NCBI GenBank assembly: GCA_951804985.1 | Contig: OX638132.1 | Span: forward strand, 104,026,026 to 104,090,025 | Source of the DNA: Dryomyza anilis | Lineage: Eukaryota > Arthropoda > Insecta > Diptera > Dryomyzidae | Length of the DNA: 64,000 nt | Direction of reading: 5' to 3' | In this document: positions 50,201 through 62,200 of the stretch, in pieces | Layout: the number at the start of each line of letters is the position of its first letter | Numbering within the stretch: the first letter of the stretch is position 1 | Notes under the pieces: generated by a model | What the model saw: only the letters and a program-made list of their open reading frames with translations | Told to the model about the DNA's origin: nothing | Database searches by the model: none | Position numbers and translations under genes: made by a program

Positions 50201-53200
50201 ACAATGTACACACATTCTCATGGTCAATTATTTGATATAATTGTCTTGAAATGTACCAAATTATTTTGTATATATGTAATACACACAAATATAACTACTA
50301 CAACTATGAGTAAGAATGAAAATATATATCCGAATTCATATTTTCATGAATAACAACTTAAGTTGGAAAAACTTTGCAACCAAATGCAGTTGACTTTAAA
50401 AAGGTTTCCTAACAACATCAACATCATCATCACTACATACGAAGAAGACTTTCAGCCATCGAAAGCAAAATAAGTCAATTTCTGAAAAGTGAACATTTTC
50501 GTTTGGAAAAGAAAAAAAAAGTTGACAGAAATTATTAGGGATCAGCAAACAAACTATGCACGTGGAATGTATATGCCGTTATATGTTAAGAATTAGTGAT
50601 GTGTACCAAAGAGTATTTCGAGATTTATATAAAAGTCGATCGCGAAAAACTTAAATCGTTGGAAAATCTTATTATTTTAGAATACATTAGAGTTGTAAAA
50701 TATATCTTTTTTTTATTAATTTGTTAATAAGAAATCATTGTCGTCAAGCTATATTTGGTTGCGTTTATATCTCATTCATAATCTCGAGCATTTTCAAAGG
50801 ATCTCCTTATGGAATCTCGTATTTACTACAGTTCATGATGGAGTTTTGAGTTAGCACACAAAAACGATGAAGATCTCAAAATGTTTGACTTGTTCACATC
50901 ACCAATTGATTTTACATTAAGTCTTAACGAATCTATAAATTTGAATTTGACAGGTGTTTGAAATAATTTAAAATTATTGACAAAAACCAAATTACTTTGA
51001 AAATTTTGTTGTGCTATCGATTTTGAACATTTTCTAAAATTCGATTTAGAAACTATGTCGATTGTTTTTAATTAGGTGTTTTCTTAAAGGACATATTTTA
51101 AAAAAATGTATAACAGATGAAAAAATATTTGTAATTTTGATCGTTAGTTTGGATTATGTTCTGAATAACCATAAATCATTATATTGTACACGCAGGGAAA
51201 AAAAGGCTCTCCCAAACATAATTATCAGCAAACAACGTATGTGTTTGGGAAACATTGTAAACATAATATATATTTGTGATAGTGTACCATAATATGTTTG
51301 GATCTAAACATAATATGTTTGGGTGGGAACCGAAAACATAATATGTTTGGCTCTAAACATAATATATATTTGGGTGGGAATATAAATATGTTTCGCCTGT
51401 GAACATATTATGTTTGCATCATATGTTTAAATCATATGTATTGCCCCATCTTCAGCACAAAGAGCCCCAGCCTTGTCGGGGTGGCCTTGTCGTGGTTGAT
51501 CTAGATGTTGAGGGCTTTATCCAGTACATCTGCACAAGCAAGGGTGCTGAAATTAAATAAAATATTGTTTAACTAGATATTGAGCAAGAAATTAAAAAAA
51601 TAAAGCAAATAGTTTTATCTCCAAATTATTTGCAAAGCAAATTATGTTTGACTGATGAGATTATTATACACACAAAAGGCGCGTCCTTTTCTTTCGCAAT
51701 GATAATTCACTTTGCAGTTTAGTTTGCAAATATAAGTTTAATTGTAGTGCAATAACTTTTAGACTTTTTATCTTTTGTCTGCTTATACGGACATTTTTAA
51801 ATTTTTATTTATTTATTAAACTAAACACATATTTTAATTATTTTTCACTTTCATTTATTCATTATTTTCGATTTGTTTAACACTTTTTATACTTACTTAT
51901 TTAAGACGGCGAGGACAACCACTCACGTTGCTCTCAACTGTATAACTGACACAGCAAATAAAGGGAATAAATCAAACCATAAAATCTTCGCTCACTGTGC
52001 TCTCAATTTTATCTATAGCACTCGCATGCAAATATTACATGAGTGAAAAAGAGACAACGATATATACGGAGTTTATGCAAATATAATATATTTATAACGA
52101 AACATAATATATATTTTGTATGCAAACATAATTATGGTATAATGGATATGTTTATGGCTTAAATAATTATATTCACATATTACATATTTTATTTACATCT
52201 AAACTAATTTATTAAAATTGTGAATATATTATATTTAACAAAATAATTAAAAAATAATCGAAAAAATTCAAAAATTTGCAAGTTTAGATCCATAGATCTT
52301 AAAAACGTAAAAGAATATACGATATAAAGCATAAAACTTATTTTTCAAGTTTTATAGAATATTGTAATATTCATGATTACGACCTAAAATATTTCATATT
52401 TAAAAATATTTTCTCTAACGCTACACATCTCAGTTTTTGACACGAAATCAATCGTTTATTTTTCGCGTACCAAAAGCACCCCTGAATGTCCCACATAAGT
52501 TGCAACAAAGATGGTGGAAAATATTGCGTTTAGCATAAGTTTGAAAATGGATTGAATATATTTTGAAGAGTACGCTGGCGGTTCTAACCAAAAGATGATA
52601 AAAGTGCGCGAAAAGTACGGAAAAAAAAGAATAAGAAATATTTATCAAAAACGATACGTGCCGGTGCGCAGCAACACCCGGGGCATATATGGGTTATGTC
52701 ATGAGAGTGTTTTTGTGTAAATTTGCTTCTGGGAATAAACGTGTGTGTATTTGTGCTGACATCGAAGCCATTGTTATGCTGCATGCATTTTTGTCACATT
52801 TCCATTCAATGATGAGAAATAACAACACACAAACACACATATGCTTCAAACTAGAAAAATATGACCTCACCCACACCCTGAAGCTCTTCAGAGTAACTCA
52901 ATTTTATATGCTATTTAAGCAATATATGCAGCGTGGGAAACATAGTAAAATTAAATAGAAACGTAGTAGAATTTTATAATGTTATTCATGTTCTAATAAA
53001 GAATATAATTTGTATATTAAATATTTAAAAATATATATAATTATGTAGGCCTCTACGTGATTCAATTTACTACGTTGTTAATAACGATATTAAAGGATTA
53101 ACAGAGTAAAATTAAACTTAAAACGTAGTCAAATTAAATAGAAGCGTAGTACTATTTAATAGTGGTATTGTTTTTTAAATCAAAATATAGTTTTTCAAAT

Positions 53201-56200
53201 TTAAATTAGAATAATAATGTTATAATTTCTGAGGTAAACTGTTAAAATAAAGAAAAGAAAAAGAAGACAGAAATAATATAAAAATCTCCGTAGATAATTA
53301 AGCATTTGCTTGTTCATATTTACTAAGTTTTCCTTGTAAACAATAACATAGTAAAATACAAACCATATATTTGAACAGAAACATTAAAATAATTTTCAAT
53401 ATAAAATTTAAAATTAATAGTAAAACTCATACTTATTTCTGCAAAATATAAATCTATTAAACGTTTTCAAATTTAATACTTCATATTTTCTGTTGAAATA
53501 AAGAATAGCAAAAATAGTTGAAAACATTAAAATATTAACATAGTAAAATTGAATAGAAAGTATTACATTTTAATACAGTTTTTATTTATTTAATCAAAAA
53601 TATCTTCTTTTTTATTAAAAAAAAGTTTTGTATGGAAATAAACCTTATTTCTGTTAAAACAAAGATAAAGAATTAATAAAGGAAAAGTCTCTGCAACAAT
53701 TTACTACTTTCTTAGTAAAATTAACTACAAACATATTAACTTTGTAAGGTATTCTTGATTTAATTTAAATAAAATTGTTAGAAATAAAGAAAAAGATAAA
53801 TAAAATGAGACTGACATAAAGAAAAAGTCAATACCAAAAAATTAAGCATCTTCGTACTTCAATTTACTACGTTTTCAATATGAACAGATTAAAAGTTTTG
53901 CAAAGTATGTCAACTGAAATTTGTCTAATCGTCTGTAATTTGTTTTATTGCCAATTAAAGCCAGTATAAGATTTGGAATTTTTAATTTCTTTTTTTTTTG
54001 TATGTTTTTTTTATAGACCTCGTTTCTGGATGAACTTTTGCAACTTATTGGCGACGATGATTTCCGTGTGCGCGAACATGCTGCCGATTGCCTTTGTCGA
54101 TTTATTATACAAAACGCCAAACAGCAACAACAATCACCAACCAATGTTGCTGACATAAATTCATCAAAGACATCGGCAGCAACAGCGCCGCCATCCGGCG
54201 CAGCGGCAACTTTTGAAACTAATTTCAATTTGCTTTGGGATTTTTTCGACTATCGCATATTTGGAGGCATGTCACAGCCGCTGCGAAATTTATTCATGGT
54301 ACAGTCATCGATAGCGCCACCACTGACATCATTGGCAACAACAAAAATCAATTGCAATCGCTTCACGGCCTTTGCGATGCAGCGTCAAATGGCGCAGGAG
54401 GAAAAACTTTTGGCCAGAGTTTTATATCGTCTGACAAACAAACTGATGGAGCTCAACGATAAAAATTCACAGGTGATTTTATTTTTTAGTATTTTGTAAT
54501 CAAGTTGGATGTTTTTATTGCGCTCGAATAATATTATTGCTTTCATGTCGAAATTAAATAGACAAATAAAGAAACTAAATGGGGCTGTTATTAGGACTAT
54601 TAACAGACCGAATTAGGTTTTTTACGGGCGACATAAAATTTATTCGAAAAATTCAATTTTTCATTAAAAATTCAAATTTTCACTAAAAATTCAAATTTTC
54701 ACTAAAAATTCAATTATTCACTAAAAATTCAAATTTTCACTAAAAATTCAATTTTTCACTAAAAATTCAAATTTTCACTAAAAATTCAAATTTTCACTAA
54801 AAATTCAATTTTTCACTGAAAATTCAATTTTTCACTAAAAATTCAATATATCACTAAAAATTCAATTTTTAACTAAAAATTCAATTTTTCACTAAAAATT
54901 CAATTTTTCACTAAAAATTCAATTTTTCACTAAAAATTCAATTTTTTACTAAAAATTCAATTTTTTACTAAAAATTCAATTTTTCACTAAAAATTCAATT
55001 TTTCACTAAAAATTCAATTTTTCATTAAAAATTAAATTTTTCATTAAAATTAAAATTTTCACAAAAATTAAAATTTTTACTAAAAATTCAATTTTTCATT
55101 AAAAATTAAAATTTTCACTAAAAATTAAATTTTTCATTAAAAATTAAAACTTTCACTAAAAATTAAAATTTTCACTAAAAATTAAATTTTTCACTAAAAA
55201 TTCAAATTTTCACTAAAAATTCAAATTTTCACTAAAAATTCAAATTTTCACTAAAAATTCAATTTTTCACTAAAAATTCAATTTTTCACTAAAAATTCAA
55301 TATTTCACTAAAAATTCAATTTTTCACTAAAAATTCAATATTTCACTAAAAATTCATTTTTTCACAAAAAATTCATTTTTTCACTAAAAATTCATTTTTT
55401 CACTAAAAATTCAATTTTTCACTAAAAATTCAATTTATCACTAAAAATTCAATTTTTCACTAAAAAATCAAATTTTCACTAAAAATTCAATATTTCATTA
55501 AAAATTCAATGTTTCACTAAAAATTCAATTTTTCACTAAAAATTCAATTTTTCACTAAAAATTCAATTTTTCACTAAAAATTCAATTTTTTACTAAAAGT
55601 TAAATTTTTCACTAAAAATTCAATTTTCACTAAAAATTAAATTTTTCATTAAAAATTAAATTTTTCATTAAAATTAAAATTTTCACAAAAATTAAAATTT
55701 TCACTAAAAATTCAATTTTTCATTAAAAATTAAAATTTTCACTAAAAATTCAATTTTTCATTAAAAATTAAAATTTTCACTAAAAATTCAATTTTTCATT
55801 AAAAATTAAAATTTTCACAAAAATTAAAATTTTCACTAAAAATTCAATTTTCACTAAAAATTAAATTTTTCATTAAAAATTAAAACTTTCACTAAAAATT
55901 AAAATTTTCACTAAAAATTAAATTTTTCACTAAAAATTCAAATTTTCACTAAAAATTCAATTTTTCACTAAAAATTCAATTTTTCACTAAAAATTCAATT
56001 TTTCACTAAAAATTCAAATTTTCACAAAAAATTCATTTTTTCACTAAAAATTCATTTTTTCACTAAAAATTCAATTTTTCACTAAAAATTAAATTTATCA
56101 CTAAAAATTCATTTTTTCTCTAAAAAATCAAATTTTCACTAAAAATTCAATATTTCACTAAAAATTCAATGTTTCACTAAAAATTCAATTTTTCACTAAA

Positions 56201-59200
56201 AATTCAATTTTTCACTAAAAATTCAATTTTTCACTAAAAATTCAAATTTTCACTAAAAATTCAATTTTTTACTAAAAATTCAATTTTTCACTAAAAATTC
56301 AATTTTTCACTAAAAATTCAATTTTTCACTAAAAATTCAATTTTTCACTAAAAATTCAATTTTTCACTAAAAATTCAATTTTTCACTAAAAATTCAATTT
56401 TTCACTAAAAATTCAAATTTTCACTAAAAATTCAAATTTTCACTAAAAATTCAATTTTTCACTAAAAATTCAATTTTTCACTAAAAATTCAAATTTTCAC
56501 TAAAAATTCAAATTTTCACTAAAAATTCAATTTTTCACTAAAAATTCAATTTTTCACTAAAAATTCAATTTTTTACTAAAAATTCAATTTTTCACTAAAA
56601 ATTCAATTTTTCACTAAAAATTCAATTTTTCACTAAAAATTCAATTTTTCACTAAAAATTCAATTTTTCACTAAAAATTCAATTTTTCACTAAAAATTCA
56701 ATTTTTCACTAAAATTCTATTTTTCACCAAAAATTCATTTATTCATTAAAAATTTAAATTTTCAAAAAAAAATCGAGTTTTTACTAAAACTTCATATTTT
56801 CACAAAATTCAATTATTCAATTAAAATTCAATTTTTCACTAAAAATTCAATTTTTAACTAAAAATTCAATTTTTAACTAAAAATTCAATTTTTACTAATA
56901 ATTCAATTTTTCACTAAAAATTCAATTTTTCACTAAAAATTCAATTTTTCACTAAAAATTCAATTTTTCACTAAAAATTCAATTTTTCACTAAAAATTCA
57001 ATTTTTCACTAAAAATTCAATTTTTCACTAAAAATTCAATTTTTCACTAAAAATTCAATTTTTCACTAAAAATTCAATTTTTCACTAAAAATTCAATTTT
57101 TCACTAAAAATTCAATTTTTCACTAAAAATTCAATTTTTCACTAAAAATTTAATTTTTCACCAAAAATTCAATTTGTCATTAAAAATTTAAATTATCAAT
57201 AAAAATTCGATTTTTCACTAAAAATTCATATTTGCACAAAATTCAATTATTCAATTAAAATTCAAATTTTCACTAAAAATTCAAATTTTCACTAAAAATT
57301 CAATTTTTCACTAAAAATTAAATTTTTCACTAAAAATTCAACTTTTCACTAAAAATTCAACTTTTCACTAAAAATTCAATTTTTCACTAAAAATTCAATT
57401 TTTCACTAAAAATTCAATTTTTCACTAAAAATTCAATTTTTCACTAAAAATTCAGTTTTTCACTAAAAATTAAAATTTTTCACTAAATTTTCAAATTTTT
57501 ACTAAAAATAAAAATTCTTAAAATTAAATATATTCACATATTTAGATTTATTATATTAATTTTATATTTTTCTTTCTTTTAATTATTTGTTTTTCTTTTA
57601 ATTATTTTGTGTCCGTCTTTTCATCAGTTTGGCATAATTTACACACTGAAGCTGCTGCTGAAACATTTCAATTTCGTGGATTATCAAGGAGCCTGGACCG
57701 AATTCAATTTTATGGAAATTTGCATGAAATACTCCTGCCTCAATTATGCAACAGCTGTGGACTTAAATTGTCAAAATGATTTGATTGATGTTACGGGCAA
57801 ATTAATGGCAGGTAAGTCTACCTAAATCTAAGACTAAGTCACAGAGACAGACAGTCCGATGGAGTGCTACATGGGCGGTCGCCACAAAGTACGCAGTGAA
57901 TTTATGGAATTAATAATTGCATGTTTGTTAATTGTTGAGACAAATGGACTCCCGAGATTAGGGAGAGAATATGCAAACGCTCGCTCGCATGTGTTGCGAA
58001 TTATGTAGGTACGTTTGCAAAATGTACGGAATGCGTTCGTTGCTTCGTTCTGGTTTGAGATCAATTATTGTGTAGCATACTTTGGGGAGTATAAGCGATG
58101 TCGATGTCAATGATGTAGATGATGATGTTGGGAATGTTATGTAGTAGCTGGTTTTGTTTGAAGTAGCAAATTTTAAGCTAAAACATGCGATGGTATTGCA
58201 TACCTTTGGGCACCTCAAAATATATATTATATACTATATTTATTATTTAGCACTTGTGGTGAAGAGCATTTAGCACCGAGTTGCTCTCGTACACAAGTGT
58301 TTTACTTATTTAATTGTCAAAAACCAGTGCTGCGCTACTGATTATGTTGAATTCTATGCCATAAAAGTCGAGCACATTTGCTATTTCACAAGTGCTACAT
58401 TTGTGGCACACATTAAGCACTGCTTTCAGGCTGCGCCTAAATGCATGCAACGTACATTGTATATTTTACAATTATTCATTCATTTATTTATTTAAATAAA
58501 TTTTGTTGCAATGCTGTAAAGTTTTGATTTCATTAGTTTAAAATGATTGAGTTATTGTGAATGCATATTTTAATTACATATTATATGCATGCATTGTTTT
58601 TGTATTTTGTGTATTGTTACATTAAATAGATAACATGCGGGTAGTTTTAAAATTCGCCAATTTATAATAAACTCTAGCAATTATGTTAATTAATTCTGTA
58701 AAAAGACAAAAACAACAAAATAAAACCACATATTTTGTGTTTCCAATTAGGTATGTTGTTTATGTTAGTTAATTACTAACACTCAAATTAATTTCGTTTA
58801 TTATTTTTCTTTGTTCAAATTATGTCTGCGATATATTAAAAAAAATATGCATATTATATGCAAAATAAAAAATATGAGAAATAGTAAAAAAAATATGCCC
58901 TTATATTCTAAATATGTCCTTTAAAAAGTGTTCAAAATGTGAACATTTATTCTATTGGAAAATAAGCAAATTGAAAAAAAAATAGAACCACTTTTAAGAA
59001 TAAAGAACAATACAGTCCTTCCACAACCAGTTTGACAAAAACTGAAAATGCAAATTTTCTTTTAATTGTAAAGACTAATTGTAATATAGCAATAAATGAT
59101 AATATTAGAATTTTTGATTTTTTATCAACACACATTCCGTCGATTAAACATGCATAATAAAAAATTATATGCAAAATATGCAATCTACAAATTATACAAT

Positions 59201-62200
59201 ATACTCATGTTATATTGCGGTTGTAAAGGGTAATCTTCAGTTCAAACCAAAATCAAGAACATTTAAATCTGTTTCAAATAAATTTTGCACAATCGAATAT
59301 ATGCCAAATAAAATATATGCTAATAAGAATAATATGCAACATTCTAAAACATGTTTTATATGATGGGTAGCTTAAATATGCAAATCTTCTGTTAAAATCA
59401 TAATTTCAAAATAAAAATAATAGAGCAAATTTTGTTCTTCTGTAATAAATAAAATATGCATAAATCCAAATATGCAAAATAAAAAACATGCAATTTAAAA
59501 AATATGCAAAAATAAAATATGTACGCACTATACCTACAAAAATATGCTAAATGAAAGTTTCCAAAATTAAAAAAAAAAACTATGCAATGAATGTTAGATG
59601 TAAAATCCAGCACAACTTAAAATTTAAATTTTGTTAAAATATGCATAATTCAAAGTATGCTATTTGGGGAAATATGCAAAATTAAAAAATGCAAAATAAA
59701 AATATGCGAAATATAAATTGCAAAATAAAAATATGCAAAATAAAAATATGCAAAATAAAAAAATATGCAAAATAAAAATATGTAATAAAAAAATAAAATA
59801 TATTAAAAATACGCAATATAAAAATATGCAAAATAAAATGTAAAATATGCAATTTGAAAAAAATTTAAGATGTAAAAACGAGATTTATTTAATGCTTCAG
59901 TCAAAAGCATAATTTCAGAATTCAAAGCAATTTTCATCATAAATTAAAAGCACGTTTTGCTTCATGGTCAGTATATAAAATATGTAAAATGTAAAATATG
60001 CAATTTATTTTGAAAATATGCAATGTACGAAAAGTAAAATATGCTAAATTAAAAATGCCACATATTAAAATATAAAAAAATGCTAATGTTGAACACACCT
60101 ACTGTCTTTTTTCAACTATTGTAATAATACATTGTTATTTTGCAAATAGCTTCATTACTTTAATTAATCGATATTTGCCTAACCGAAAAAACACCCCCAA
60201 CTCTGTTTGCGTGTTTTTGAAATATTTTGAGCGATAAGTAATCGATACTGATTTATAGAAAATAATAATAATGCCATGTCTGTTTGCCGATTGATATTAT
60301 TTTATATGATTTCATTTTATTTTATTTAATTTTCATCTCAATTTCAATTAATATGCTGTGCAATGTCAGTCTGCTGATTACATCGGCAAATGTCGAATAG
60401 ACGGCGGCACAGCGGTGCATGGCGCGGTGTTTTGTGGCTTTTTGAAATTGCATTTTGCATTAAGCTAATTTTAATGATGCATCAGAATTCAATATTGCCA
60501 CCGCTGCGGGCGATGCTGAGCATTATTAAATGAATAGAATCATTAAAATTGATGCAAATGCATTTTTGCGGCTTAAATAAGTTGTAATTGTTGCAAACAT
60601 TTTTTTTTAAATTATTTTTCAATTGCATATAATGCATATAAATTAGCAGAATAATTGTAAAAATCTAATGGCAACATTTTATATAAATTAAACATTTTAA
60701 GTGGCTGCACTTTAATTTAAGTATTTTGCATTTTTCAAATTTTTCGCAATTATGTCATTTTTCTTTTTTTAATAATGCTTTTATTTAACAATTTAAATGC
60801 AATTTATTCACTTAAATCATGTGCCGTCGGCTCAACGCCATAATTAACAACTGAACGCCTGGTCGTTACAATATACGACTTTACGTCAGATATTAATAGG
60901 CGACCGGTAGCCCCACCTTAAAATCCTGCGCTTAAACTTTAAGCGCGACATTAAAACGACAGTCGTGAAAAGCACTGCATACTTTAGGGCGCTGCGAATG
61001 CGAAGTATTTATAATAATTAATCGCTGGCCAGTCAAATGAATAAATGTTGGTTGGTTGGTTGGTACCAGGCATAAATTAAAATGCGCACCGCGGAATTAT
61101 GCCTCATAATTTACATTTCAATTTTTCAATTAATAAATTACCGTACATCCGTCCGGTCGTCCTTTCGACTGCCTGCCTGCAGTGTGACTAAAAAATTGCA
61201 TAATTAAATTTTAGACGAAATTAAAATTGGCCAAATTATGCGGCTTTCAAATTAAAACTCATTTATTACAACTGCTGATTGACTGCACATCATATACATT
61301 AAGTACATTTGATTTCCTTTTTTTTATAGGTTATTTTGTTAGCAACAGCAACAATGCACAACAACAACAATTGCTCGATAGTCTGCTCACTCACAACATG
61401 AAGTTGCTCAACATCTACTACCACATATTCAGCAATCAGAAGCCGTTGCTCTTTGCCAAGTCACAGAAAACGGATCTGTTCTCCAATGCCAAGGAGTTGG
61501 CCATCGTGCAGTGCTGCGGCTATTTTGGCGGCGACTATGTCTACGTAAAGCTCTACGGCATGCTTAAAAGCTCACACGAAAGCTACAAGGTGAGTGATGC
61601 CAGTGTTGAGTGCGTCGTAAAAACAGCGTACACTCTATAAGAGAGAGGTTTGTTAATTGCGTTGCACTCATGTTGCAGTATGATGTGAAATACTTTTGGG
61701 CGAGTCTTTTTATGTGTTAATGGGCAGTGCATAAAATTTTGCAAGGCACTGTGGGGTAATTTCAACTGTGCTTTTTATTTGCAAAAAATTCATAATATTT
61801 GGAAAAATAAACAAAAAAAAATTAAAAATTTACAAAAAAAAACATTTGTAAAATTTACCAAAAATTGCAAAAAATTGTAAAATTCACAAACAATATACAA
61901 AAATTTATTTAAAATAAAAAAAGTGTAATATATACAAAAAATGGTAAAATGTACAAAAATTGTTAAATTTACAAAAAATACTGTAAAATTTACAAACATT
62001 TGTTATTTTCAAACATCGTAAAATTTAGAAATAATATTTGTCAAAACATTTGTCAAATTTACAAAAATTTGTATAAATTACAAAAATTTGTAAAATTTAC
62101 AAAAACTTTGCAAAATTTGTAAAATTTGCTAAATTTGGTAAAATTTGCAAAAGTACAAAAATTCGTAATATTTACAAAAATATTTAAAATAATCAAAAAA

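Larger units (their letters stand above)
48584..54016. other. htt intron 9, 5.4 kb
   Basis: AT-rich with three repetitive zones: CGTGC/GGAACCG-rich sequence at 49310-50200, AAACATAATATGTTT repeats at 51190-52170, and AACGTAGTAAAATT repeats at 52930-53880. The remainder is unassigned. No coding sequence recognised. Confidence 0.6.

Noticed and set aside
54640..57520. Regular short repeats that might suggest a CRISPR array
   Set aside because: The units are directly adjacent without unique spacers and lie in a eukaryotic intron; this is a minisatellite.
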